From the NCBI GenBank assembly GCA_050486265.1, contig JBJHCY010000005.1:248001-312000 (forward strand): DNA of 64,000 nucleotides. The letters are read 5' to 3'. The translations under genes and the position numbers were made by a program. Shown piece after piece: positions 8,581-17,137 of this stretch. The notes below the pieces were generated by a model. It was not told the origin of the DNA. It saw only the letters and a program-made list of their open reading frames with translations, and did no database searches. The first letter of the stretch is position 1; each line of letters begins with the position of its first letter. This stretch comes from SLFH01 sp050486265. Its GTDB lineage: Bacteria; Planctomycetota; Phycisphaerae; Phycisphaerales; UBA1924.

Positions 8581-9780
8581 TCACCCCACCGCCGCCACAA
8601 CCTTCTTCGCCGCGTCGGTCAGATCCGTCGCTGCCTGCAGCGTCGGCAGATCGCTCTCGGCGTCCTTGAGCAGCTTCCGCCCCGCGTCCACATTCGTCCC
8701 CTCAAGACGCACCACCAGCGGGATCTTGAAACCCACTTCCTTCGCCGCGTTGATGATCCCCTGCGCGATGATGTCGCAGCGCATGATCCCGCCGAAGATG
8801 TTCACCAGGATCCCCTTCACCGAGCTGTCGGTCAGGATGATCCTGAACGCCTCGGTCACTGCCTCCTCGCTCGCGCCGCCGCCGACATCGAGGAAGTTCG
8901 CCGGCTCGCCGCCGTGGTGCTTGATGATGTCCATCGTCGACATCGCAAGCCCGGCGCCGTTGACCAGGCACCCGATGTTCCCGTCCAGCGCGATGTAAGA
9001 CAGCCCGAAACGCTGCGCCCGAAGCTCCGCCGGGTTCTCCTCCGTCGGGTCGAACATCGCCTGGATGTCCTTGTGGCGGAAGGTCGCGTTGTCGTCGAAG
9101 TTGAACTTCGCGTCGATCGCCAGCACCTGCCCGTCCGGGTGATCCTGCGTCGGCGGCGTCAGCACCAGCGGATTGATCTCCGCGATCGTGCAGTCCTTCT
9201 CAACAAACACCTTCGACAACGCGAGCATCACCTTCACCGCCTGGTTCACCTGCTTGCCCTTGAACCCCAGCCGGAACGCCACCGTCCGCGCCTGGTGCGC
9301 TTCGAGCCCCACCAGCGGGTGCAGCGGCACCTTCATGATCGCGTCGGGGTTCTTCTCGGCGACCTCTTCGATCTCAACCCCGCCCTCCGACGACGCGATC
9401 AGCACATTGCGCCGCGTCGCGCGGTCCGTCGTGATCGCGAGGTAGAACTCCTTCTCGATGTCCACGCCCGCCGCAACGAGCAGACGCTTGACCTCAAGCC
9501 CCTCCGGCCCTGTCTGCGGCGAAACCATCTTGTTCGACAGCATGAACCGAGCAGACTCGGTCGCGTCCTCGGGGTTCCGCACGAGCTTCACGAATCCCGC
9601 CTTGCCGCGACCGCCCGCGTGCACCTGCGCCTTGACCACCGCGAGGTCCGTCCCCGCCTCTCGCGTTACCTGCTTATAGGTGGTCGCGGCGTCCTCGATC
9701 GACTCGATCACTGCGCCGGGGGGGACGGGAACACCCGCGTCGGCGAGAAGCTGGCGGGCCTGGTACTCGTGCACTTTCAT
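8581..9780 (-). CDS. sucC: Succinate-CoA ligase (ADP/GDP-forming) subunit beta
   Basis: Beta subunit of succinyl-CoA synthetase, a TCA-cycle enzyme making succinate and ATP/GTP from succinyl-CoA. At 399 residues it is of normal length. It starts with the family sequence MKVHEYQARQLLADAGVPVP, contains the ATP-grasp fold, AEINPLV, DGNIGCLVNGAGLAMSTMD and the C-terminal NIFGGIMRCDIIAQG. The start at 9780 has a GGAG ribosome site. The partner sucD usually follows directly; here the downstream side is instead occupied by the convergent AbiE genes and no alpha subunit lies in this window. Confidence 0.96.
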   Translation of the reverse strand: MKVHEYQARQLLADAGVPVPPGAVIESIEDAATTYKQVTREAGTDLAVVKAQVHAGGRGKAGFVKLVRNPEDATESARFMLSNKMVSPQTGPEGLEVKRLLVAAGVDIEKEFYLAITTDRATRRNVLIASSEGGVEIEEVAEKNPDAIMKVPLHPLVGLEAHQARTVAFRLGFKGKQVNQAVKVMLALSKVFVEKDCTIAEINPLVLTPPTQDHPDGQVLAIDAKFNFDDNATFRHKDIQAMFDPTEENPAELRAQRFGLSYIALDGNIGCLVNGAGLAMSTMDIIKHHGGEPANFLDVGGGASEEAVTEAFRIILTDSSVKGILVNIFGGIMRCDIIAQGIINAAKEVGFKIPLVVRLEGTNVDAGRKLLKDAESDLPTLQAATDLTDAAKKVVAAVG

Positions 9781-10029
9781 GGTCGCTCCGTCGGGCAAGC
9801 GTCGGTTTGGGTCAGGATAAGGGCCCCATCGTAGCCGCATCACGATCCCGCCCGGAGCCGCACAGACGAAAGCCCGAGCACACCGCACGCAGTAGACCGG
9901 GGCGGTCGCAGCCCCGGATCGTGGTCCTCACACAAGGACGAATCCGTAAACCGTTCGGTACTGAAGCCGCCGCCCTCGACCGCCGATCGGTCTCCCCTCG
10001 GCAAGGGTGCACCCAGAGGAGACGAGCGA

Positions 10030-10419
10030 ATGTCCGAGCGCGAGCAGAAGTCCAAGCCCCACGCCTCAAGCGGGGCCCCCCGCGAGAACGCGATGGACAG
10101 GCGCCTCCACCGCCACACCTGCGAGATGGACGCCGCAGTGATCGTCCTCGACGAAGGCGCTCCCGCTCTCCGCCTGCCGGTCCGAGTCCACGACATCAGC
10201 CGCGGCGGCGCCGGGATCACCTTGGCCATTCCGATTGAACGGGGGGTGCCGGTCGTGTTCTTGCTCAAAAACCCTGTCGCCGGGCGACAGCGGGCGGTCT
10301 ACGCCGTCACCGCGGGCTGCCGCCACGACGATCACGACTTCCGAATCGGCATCGAGTTCCTCCCCACGCCCCTCCAGATCCGCTGCCAGCCCTGGTTCTG
10401 CAGGCTCAACGCCGCGTAA
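10030..10419 (+). CDS. PilZ domain protein, probable cyclic-di-GMP receptor
   Basis: Small soluble protein of 129 residues made almost entirely of one PilZ domain. The RRLHR (RxxxR) motif lies at residues 24-28 and DISRGGAGI (the D/NxSxxG motif) about 30 residues later, the two elements that bind cyclic-di-GMP. It likely links the second messenger to motility or surface behaviour, but its partner is unknown. The start at 10030 has GAGGAG upstream. The gene is followed by atpD after 133 bases in the same direction. Confidence 0.85.
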   Translation: MSEREQKSKPHASSGAPRENAMDRRLHRHTCEMDAAVIVLDEGAPALRLPVRVHDISRGGAGITLAIPIERGVPVVFLLKNPVAGRQRAVYAVTAGCRHDDHDFRIGIEFLPTPLQIRCQPWFCRLNAA

Positions 10420-10552
10420 TCCCGCCACACCCGCCAGCTTCGAACCTCCGACGGTGGCCCCCGCACGCCATGCCCTCCTATGGTTGCTGCCCGCGCCGGG
10501 CGGATCGCTCGCCCGCGGACCAAACATCCTTCAAACGAGAGGATCCACGGCG

Positions 10553-12004
10553 ATGGCCAGCGGTACCAAAGGCATCATCTCGCAGGTGATCGGCTCCACC
10601 TTCGACGCACAGTTCCCCGAAGACGGGCTCCCCGACATCTACAACGCGGTCACAGTCCAAACCGAGACCGCGTCGGGCAAGGTCAACCTCACCGGCGAGG
10701 TCCAGCAGCACCTCGGAGGCGGACGCGTCCGCTGCGTCGCCCTCGGCTCAACCGACGGTCTCTCACGAGGCACCGAGTGCATCGACACCGGCGGCCCCGT
10801 CACCGTCCCCGTCGGCGAGAAGGTCCTCGGACGCGTGTTCAATCTCCTGGGCGACCCCATCGACAACATGGACGCCCCCACAGACACGCCCCGCAAGCCC
10901 ATCCACCGCAAGCCCCCAGAGTTCACGCAGCTCAACCCCAACACCGAAGTCCTCGAAACGGGCATCAAGGTCGTCGACCTCCTCTGCCCCTTCGTCCGAG
11001 GCGGCAAGATCGGCCTCTTCGGCGGCGCAGGTGTCGGAAAGACCGTCATCATCCAGGAGATGATCGCACGCGTCGCCCGCGAGTTCGGCGGCTACTCCGT
11101 CTTCTGCGGCGTCGGCGAGCGCACCCGCGAGGGCAACGACCTCTGGCTCGAAATGCAAGAGGCCGAGTACACCGACGAGAACGGCAACAAGGCCCATGTC
11201 ATCGACAAGGTCGCCATGGTCTTCGGCCAGATGAACGAGCCCCCCGGCGCCCGTCTCCGCGTCGCCCTCTCCGGCCTGACCATGGCCGAGGAATTCCGCG
11301 ACGCCTCCGGCAAGGAGACCATGATCTTCGTCGACAACATCTTCCGCTTCACCCAGGCAGGCTCGGAGGTCTCCGCCCTCCTCGGCCGTATGCCCTCGGC
11401 CGTGGGTTACCAGCCCACCCTCTCCACCGAGATGGGCGAGCTCCAGGAGCGGATCACCTCGACGAGCAACGGCGCCATCACCTCGGTCCAGGCCATCTAT
11501 GTCCCCGCCGACGACCTGACCGACCCCGCCCCGGCCACCGCCTTCGCCCACCTGGACGCCTATGTCGTTCTGGCCCGCGGCATCGCCGAGAAGGGCATCT
11601 TCCCCGCCGTCGACCCCCTCGCCTCGACCTCGCGAATCCTCGACCCCGGCGTCCTCGGCGAGCGCCACTACCGCGTCTCCCGCCGCGTGCAGCAGATCCT
11701 CCAGCGCTACAAGGAGCTGCAGGACATCATCGCCATCCTCGGCGTCGACGAACTCTCCGAAGACGACAAGCTCGTCGTCTCCCGCGCCCGCAAGATCGAG
11801 CGCTTCCTCAGCCAGCCCTTCTTCGTCGCCGAAGTCTTCACCGGCTTCCCCGGCGTCTACACCCCGCTCTCGGAAACCATCGACTCCTTCGAGCGCCTCT
11901 GCAACGGCGAGGGCGACGACCTCCCCGAGTCCGCCTTCATGTATGTCGGCACACTCGACGACGCCCGCGCCAAGGCCGAAAAGGCCGCCGCCGCGGCCGG
12001 CTGA
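10553..12004 (+). CDS. atpD: F-type ATP synthase subunit beta
   Basis: Catalytic beta subunit of F1 ATP synthase, 483 residues. The Walker A motif GGAGVGKT lies near residue 158, followed by GERTREGNDLW, the Walker B region ETMIFVDNIFRF and the DELSEDD segment. The start at 10553 (MASGTKGII) follows AGAGGA about ten bases upstream; the frame is open further upstream but that is out of character. Spacing and length are normal. The genes usually adjacent (atpG before, atpC after) are absent: a PilZ gene precedes and a terminator and secreted protein follow, so this subunit is encoded alone. Confidence 0.96.
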   Translation: MASGTKGIISQVIGSTFDAQFPEDGLPDIYNAVTVQTETASGKVNLTGEVQQHLGGGRVRCVALGSTDGLSRGTECIDTGGPVTVPVGEKVLGRVFNLLGDPIDNMDAPTDTPRKPIHRKPPEFTQLNPNTEVLETGIKVVDLLCPFVRGGKIGLFGGAGVGKTVIIQEMIARVAREFGGYSVFCGVGERTREGNDLWLEMQEAEYTDENGNKAHVIDKVAMVFGQMNEPPGARLRVALSGLTMAEEFRDASGKETMIFVDNIFRFTQAGSEVSALLGRMPSAVGYQPTLSTEMGELQERITSTSNGAITSVQAIYVPADDLTDPAPATAFAHLDAYVVLARGIAEKGIFPAVDPLASTSRILDPGVLGERHYRVSRRVQQILQRYKELQDIIAILGVDELSEDDKLVVSRARKIERFLSQPFFVAEVFTGFPGVYTPLSETIDSFERLCNGEGDDLPESAFMYVGTLDDARAKAEKAAAAAG

Positions 12005-12028
12005 CCAACACCAACAACAAGCACCCAC

Positions 12029-12060
12029 AAAAGCCCGCGTCACCAGACGCGGGCTTTTTT
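12029..12060 (+). terminator. Rho-independent terminator after atpD
   Basis: The 13-bp stem AAAAGCCCGCGTC/GACGCGGGCTTTT with loop ACCA is followed directly by more T residues (six in all after the GC stem). It lies 25 bases after the atpD stop. Confidence 0.92.
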
Positions 12061-12327
12061 CATTCGCCACAATGCCACGGCATCAACGACAGCTCGCGAT
12101 CAACCCGGCTGACGACTGCGGCAGCGCTCGCCGAGCCGAGTCGATCGTGCAAATCAAGATGTACTCATCCGCAAAAGATTGGCCTTTGTTTGCTTCTTGT
12201 TGTTTTCGACGAAGATGACCATCCATTCCTTTTACTTGATACGGGAAGTCGCTGTTGCGGCAATGGCTGTTATTCGTTACTGTGTTCGCGCTCGAATGAA
12301 CGGGTTCGAATGAATGGGAGGGTCGCG
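12061..12327. other. AT-richer leader region upstream of the propeller-lipase gene
   Basis: This stretch contains no supportable ORF. It is clearly AT-richer than its surroundings, especially 12160-12280, and probably carries the promoter of the gene starting at 12328. I could not identify a convincing -35/-10 pair. Confidence 0.4.
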
Positions 12328-15300
12328 ATGTTTGAAATGAATCGGTACGGAGCGCTAGCGAGACTCGCTCGCGTGGCGTGCCTGTTTGCCACTGCGTTGA
12401 GCGGCGTGGCGGTCAAGGCCCACGCCCAGTGTGGTGAGTGGGAGCCGCTTGGATCGGGGACAAACAACAGTGTCGGATACATGACAGTGTTCGACGACGG
12501 TTCAGGGCGGGCACTGTACGCTGGAGGCTCGTTCACGCAGGCTGGCGTAAGCACGGCCAACCGTATCGCCCGTTGGGATGGCTCGTCGTGGGAGCCGTTG
12601 GGATCGGGGATGAACAGCAATGTCAGAGCTCTGACTGTGTTCGACGATGGCTCGGGACGGGCGCTGTACGCTGCGGGTGACTTCTCACTGGCGGGCGGAA
12701 TCGCGGCCAACCGCATCGCCCGTTGGGACGGCTCGTCGTGGTCGCCACTGGGAGCAGGGATGAACGGAATAGTCAATGCTCTCGCCGTCTTTGACGATGG
12801 CTCGGGACCGGCCCTCTACGCGGCCGGCTGGTTCACGCAGGCGGGCGGAAACGCGGCCAACCGCATCGCACGCTGGGACGGCTCGTCGTGGTCCCCGCTG
12901 GGTGCGGGGTTGAACGGATCTGTGGAGGCCCTCGCGGTGCTCGACAAGGGCTCAGGGCGGGCGCTCTACGCGGGCGGTCGGTTTACACAAGCGGGCGGCC
13001 AGACCGTCAACTACATCGCCCGTTGGGATGGCTCGTCGTGGTCGCCGCTGGGATCGGGAATGAACAGAATCGTCGGAGCGCTGACTGTGTTCGACGACGG
13101 TTCAGGACCGGTGTTGTATGCGGGAGGTCACTTCACCCAGGCGGGAGGAAGCCCGGCCTCCTACATCGCCCGCTGGGACGGTTCGTCTTGGTCGGCACTG
13201 GGATCCGGGGTCAATGATTGGGTCTTTGCCTTGGCGGGGTTCGACGATGGCTCGGGGCCGGCACTGTACGCTGGAGGCGACTTCACACAGGCGGACGGGA
13301 GCCCGGCCAACCGCATCGCACGCTGGGACGGCGCATCTTGGTCGCCGCTGGGAGTTGGGGTGAACGGCCCTAGGGTCTCTGACCTAATGGTGTTTGACGA
13401 CGACTCGGGGCCAGTGCTCTACGCGAGTGGCAGCTTCACGCAGGCGGGCGGGAGCCCGGCCAACCGCATCGCTGCTTGGCGCGACTCTTGTGGAGGCACC
13501 GCGTTTATCGACGCTGGACGTTTCCTGCGCCGCGACCCGACGGGCACACCCGTCGATCCGACCACGCCGCCCGACGCGCTCATCGACTGGGACGCGGGCC
13601 GGATGGCGACGGCCACGAGCTTGGTCGTGGGCGCGGCCTGCGACGGGGTCACGCGTCTGGCCCTGCGCGCAATCGAGGAGGGGCCGGGAGAGGTCCGGTT
13701 CCGTCTCCTCGACGAGACCGGCGGCACGAGCGGCGTCGGGGCCCTGGGCGTTCCCGGTCAGCCGCCATCGGAGACCTCGATCGTGGTCTCGACTCAAGAG
13801 ATCGATGGCGTGCACTACGCCTTTGTCTCGTACAGAGCGCCGCGCGACTTCGTGCGTTCGCCGGATGATGTGCCGCTGCGTGAGCGGACGGTGCGCGTCG
13901 AGCGGACATTCACGCCCTCGTTCGGCGATCCGCGTCCTCCGGTCGTGACGCCGCTGCGCCTGACGCGCCCGCCCGTGGTGCTTCTGCACGGGCTGGCGAG
14001 CGACGCCGGGACATGGCAGTGGGGCCACCGAAGCGACACCCGATTCACCTTTTATGAAGCGGATTACCGGTTCTCGAATCTGGCGTCCTTCTCGTCGAAT
14101 CACCAGAATTGGATCGTTCAGCACGCAGCCGCCAGCGGACTTCACCTCGTCCGCCGAGAAGGGTACGCCGCAACACAGGCGGACTTCGTCGGCCACAGCA
14201 TGGGCGGCATTCTCGCCCGGTTCCATGTGGCGGATCCGATTCAGAACTACCGGTCGGATAACCTTGGGCAGGGTGACCTGAACCGGCTGATCACCCTTGG
14301 CTCGCCGCACGCCGGCAGTGGAATCGCCTGCTTGGCAATCCGGCTGGGGGAGCATCCGGTCGTCGGTGATTTCTGGCGCGCGGTGGCTATTGTTTCGGCC
14401 AGAATAGACCTGCTCGCGCCGGCGATTTACGACCTCCGACCGCCCATGGATCCCGGATTCACGCTCCCGGCCGCCCCTGTCCCAGCCCACGCGATTGCGG
14501 GCACGGGCGGACCAGCGTTCATAAACCAGGCGACTTCATCATGGATACTACCGCACCCAACATCCTTCTTGCGTCTATTGGTGAGATTGCACGCCCACAC
14601 AGCGGGCTACGCGCATGTGTTGGGGCCCGGTTCGCACGACCTAATCGTCGCTGAATGGAGCGCCAGCGGAGATCTCGGCGCATCGCACACCACCACCATC
14701 GGGTACAGTTCAGGGCCGCCAGTCGTCTCGGGAACACACACCAATCTCACAAGGGCCGAGCCGGTCTGGGGGACCGTCGCGTCGCTGCTTGACGCAAGCG
14801 TGGATGGCCCTCTCTTTGCGCCAGGCTTCCCGCAAGGCACTTTCCATCCGATCCCGGATGTCTGCGCGAGCGACGACGATCCTCCTTTCGAGCTTGCTCA
14901 GAACGGCTCGATCATCATCACCTCGCCGGCGCCTGGGACGGTCGTGCAAGCCGGCGATATCATCACTTTCAGCGCCGAGCCCACGGGCGACTTCTCGCCG
15001 ACGCAGATCTATTTCGCCAGCAGCATCGGCTCGGAAGTCGTTGAGGGTCCGCACTTCTCCGTCGATCTCACCGTTCCGCCCCAGATGGTCGGGACGATAA
15101 CGATTTCGGCGATGGGCGTCGATGATGAGTTCTTGGTCGCCATGGCCGATGATGTGAACATCAGCGCGGCGACCGACGCGGTTCTGATCGGGATCGAACT
15201 CTCACCGAACCCGGTGGTGCTTTTCGATTGGTACCCCCAAGCGGGACTCCGCGTGACCGGAATCTACGACGACGGCCATCCACGCGAGATCCGCGAAGGT

Positions 15301-15609
15301 GTCGCGTTTGTCAGCGATGAGCCTTCGATTGCAACGGTGGACGCCGACGGACTGGTGCGAGCACTCCGCGAGGGTGAGACGACCGTACGGGCGGAGTACC
15401 AAGGCTTCCAAGACTCAACGGAGGTCATTGCCGAGGGCGAATTCTGCATTGTCGATCTGAACGGCGACGGCGTCGTCGACGCCGACGACTTCTTCCTCTT
15501 CCTCCAACTCTTCGCCGCAGGCGACAGCCGTGCTGACTTCAACAACGACGGCATCATCGACGCAGACGACTTCTTCGCCTTCCTGAGCGCTTTCGCCGCC
15601 GGCTGCTGA
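12328..15609 (+). CDS. Secreted seven-repeat propeller/lipase-like/BIG2 protein with C-terminal GC-type dockerin
   Basis: Exported multidomain protein of 1093 residues. Residues about 1-34 are a signal peptide ending KAHA-Q. Residues about 35-385 comprise seven tandem 50-residue units, each with FDDGSG-ALYAGG-FTQAGG and IARWDGSSWSPLGSGMN, so probably a seven-bladed beta-propeller. Residues about 545-760 look like an alpha/beta hydrolase (VVLLHGLASDAGTW, nucleophile motif GHSMGGILAR, then TLGSPHAGS), lipase or PGAP1-like. An Ig-like segment and a BIG2 domain (TVDADGLVRALREGETTVRA) follow. The last 50 residues hold two EF-hand loops (DLNGDGVVDADDFF, DFNNDGIIDADDFF) and end AAGC. The start at 12328 has a GGGAGGG ribosome site seven bases upstream. 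Lipase activity is inferred from motifs only. Confidence 0.85.
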   Translation: MFEMNRYGALARLARVACLFATALSGVAVKAHAQCGEWEPLGSGTNNSVGYMTVFDDGSGRALYAGGSFTQAGVSTANRIARWDGSSWEPLGSGMNSNVRALTVFDDGSGRALYAAGDFSLAGGIAANRIARWDGSSWSPLGAGMNGIVNALAVFDDGSGPALYAAGWFTQAGGNAANRIARWDGSSWSPLGAGLNGSVEALAVLDKGSGRALYAGGRFTQAGGQTVNYIARWDGSSWSPLGSGMNRIVGALTVFDDGSGPVLYAGGHFTQAGGSPASYIARWDGSSWSALGSGVNDWVFALAGFDDGSGPALYAGGDFTQADGSPANRIARWDGASWSPLGVGVNGPRVSDLMVFDDDSGPVLYASGSFTQAGGSPANRIAAWRDSCGGTAFIDAGRFLRRDPTGTPVDPTTPPDALIDWDAGRMATATSLVVGAACDGVTRLALRAIEEGPGEVRFRLLDETGGTSGVGALGVPGQPPSETSIVVSTQEIDGVHYAFVSYRAPRDFVRSPDDVPLRERTVRVERTFTPSFGDPRPPVVTPLRLTRPPVVLLHGLASDAGTWQWGHRSDTRFTFYEADYRFSNLASFSSNHQNWIVQHAAASGLHLVRREGYAATQADFVGHSMGGILARFHVADPIQNYRSDNLGQGDLNRLITLGSPHAGSGIACLAIRLGEHPVVGDFWRAVAIVSARIDLLAPAIYDLRPPMDPGFTLPAAPVPAHAIAGTGGPAFINQATSSWILPHPTSFLRLLVRLHAHTAGYAHVLGPGSHDLIVAEWSASGDLGASHTTTIGYSSGPPVVSGTHTNLTRAEPVWGTVASLLDASVDGPLFAPGFPQGTFHPIPDVCASDDDPPFELAQNGSIIITSPAPGTVVQAGDIITFSAEPTGDFSPTQIYFASSIGSEVVEGPHFSVDLTVPPQMVGTITISAMGVDDEFLVAMADDVNISAATDAVLIGIELSPNPVVLFDWYPQAGLRVTGIYDDGHPREIREGVAFVSDEPSIATVDADGLVRALREGETTVRAEYQGFQDSTEVIAEGEFCIVDLNGDGVVDADDFFLFLQLFAAGDSRADFNNDGIIDADDFFAFLSAFAAGC
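12431..13481 (+). repeat. Tandem 150-bp coding repeat, seven copies
   Basis: Units recur at exactly 150 bases (FDDGSG codons near 12489, 12639, 12789, 12939, 13089, 13239), with the seventh unit three bases longer. They encode the propeller blades and are highly similar at DNA level, including the string CGTTGGGATGGCTCGTCGTG. Confidence 0.9.
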
Positions 15610-15643
15610 ACGCCTCCGCACGCATCCAGAGTCGACCCAACCG

Positions 15644-15680
15644 CCCCCGCCGGACCGCCCGGCGGGGGTGATTTCTTTCG
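15644..15680 (+). terminator. Terminator after the propeller-lipase gene
   Basis: The 10-bp stem CCCCCGCCGG/CCGGCGGGGG with loop ACCGC is followed by TGATTTCTTTC. It starts 35 bases after the stop codon. Confidence 0.82.
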
Positions 15681-15827
15681 CACGCCGACCCCGGCACCGC
15701 GAGGTCGGTGCAACAGACCTACAACCCCGACGACTGACCCGAGCCGACCCCGGCCGCAAGATCGGATATCCTGACCACGCTCGGGGACGCCCTCGGGGAC
15801 AACACCGTAAGAACGGGAGCGAACCTC

Positions 15828-16373
15828 ATGTCGAACCAGCCCCAGCAAACGCCCGCAGATCCGGAGACGGTGAAGAACAACCGCGTAATGATGGCCAGGA
15901 TCATGCACGGCGCGTTCATCGCTGGCCTTGCCATCTTTGCGGTCATCGCCGGCGTGGTCGGCGCAGGCGGAGAAGCGGAAGCCGAAGATGCCGCCGCGCA
16001 GCAGGCCCCGCCCATCGATCCACTCTGGATAGTAATCGGCGTGCTCGGCGTTACATCGATCGCTGCGGCGGCGATTCTCCCGGGGATCTTTGCGAAGAAG
16101 GCCGGCGCCACATCGGCCGAAGCCGAGGCGCAGATCAAAAGAGACATGGCGATCGGTGAGGTCTGGTTCAAGCTCCAGATCATCAGGATGTCGCTCTTGG
16201 AGGGCGCGGGCCTTTTCGCGGCGGTGGCACTGCTTATCAGCGGCGAACTCCTCTTCCTCATCCCCGCGGCGGTCTTCATCGGCGCGCTCGTCGTTGTCGC
16301 CCCCTCCCGCGCCAAGCTCGACGCGTTCGAGGCGCTCGCGACAGGCGACCCGCACCATCCCACCGCGGTCTAA
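15828..16373 (+). CDS. Hypothetical membrane protein
   Basis: Unrecognised protein of 181 residues with about four hydrophobic segments (near residues 26-46, 66-88, 122-140, 142-158) and short charged ends. An acidic/Ala-rich linker separates the first two. No catalytic motif was seen. The start at 15828 follows GGGAG with a spacing of eight. It is probably co-transcribed with the next gene, which begins 14 bases after its stop, but nothing links their functions. Confidence 0.7.
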   Translation: MSNQPQQTPADPETVKNNRVMMARIMHGAFIAGLAIFAVIAGVVGAGGEAEAEDAAAQQAPPIDPLWIVIGVLGVTSIAAAAILPGIFAKKAGATSAEAEAQIKRDMAIGEVWFKLQIIRMSLLEGAGLFAAVALLISGELLFLIPAAVFIGALVVVAPSRAKLDAFEALATGDPHHPTAV

Positions 16374-16387
16374 CCTTCCGACCCCGC

Positions 16388-16882
16388 ATGCCCGACGATC
16401 GCAAACTCCGCTTCGAAACCGCCGCCGACCTTGCACGCGAGCTCGACGCGCTCGAAGCCGCGCACAACGAAGGCGGCGTCGTCTCCACCGGCGTCTGGTC
16501 CCCCGGCCAGAACCTCCAGCATGTCGCCCGCTTCTACAAGGCCGCGTTCGACGGCTTCGGCTTCATGTTCCCCGCGCCCGCACGCTTTCTCTTGCGTCTC
16601 TTCCTCAAGCCCGTCGCTCTCAGACGCACCTTCCGAGGCGGCCTGAAGATCCCCGCCAAGGCCCGCCCCCTCCTCCAGCCCGACGAGGGCGTCTCGTTCG
16701 AGCAGGGCCTCGCCGACCTCCGCGCCCAACTCGGCCGCATCGACAACGGCGAACGCATGCAGCAGCCGAGCCCGGTTCTCGGACCACTCTCCCACGACGA
16801 GTGGACCGAGCTCCAGCTCCGCCACGCCGAGCTCCACCTCGCCAAGATCCGCCCCTCAGGGCCTCAACCCCCCCAGGGCTGA
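16388..16882 (+). CDS. DUF1569 (DinB-like) domain protein
   Basis: Protein of 164 residues resembling DUF1569, a DinB/YfiT-like four-helix bundle family common in planctomycetes. The features used are WSPGQNLQHVARF near residue 38 (first metal-ligand His of the bundle) and LRHAELHLAKI near residue 143 (the C-terminal His pair). Members may bind a metal and act as thiol-dependent transferases, but the reaction is not known. The gene follows the preceding membrane protein gene at 14 bases. Confidence 0.7.
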   Translation: MPDDRKLRFETAADLARELDALEAAHNEGGVVSTGVWSPGQNLQHVARFYKAAFDGFGFMFPAPARFLLRLFLKPVALRRTFRGGLKIPAKARPLLQPDEGVSFEQGLADLRAQLGRIDNGERMQQPSPVLGPLSHDEWTELQLRHAELHLAKIRPSGPQPPQG

Positions 16883-17137
16883 CCCGGCACGCCCGACCCG
16901 CCGCACACAAAGCGGACACGCCGTGCATAAAAGGCTTGGCCCGCCCCCCGTCCCGGGGTATGCTCAACGCCGCCGCCAAGGCCGATCCGGCCGCAAACGC
17001 GGCGACGCCCGACAGCGTGGGGGGAACAGGCAAGGGCCGCTCGGCGCTCGCGCACGCCGACGGGCTATCACCGAGCGCGCGGCAGACACGCAAACCCGAT
17101 CCGTTCAGAACCCCAGAATCCCCGGAGAAGACAAGAG

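Noticed and set aside
10763..12070. 435-codon minus-strand frame opposite atpD
   Set aside because: Shadow of a fully conserved gene; no motifs.
12431..13481. Regular 150-bp repeats as CRISPR or satellite DNA
   Set aside because: The repeat is in frame within one gene and encodes propeller blades; there are no short direct repeats with unique spacers.
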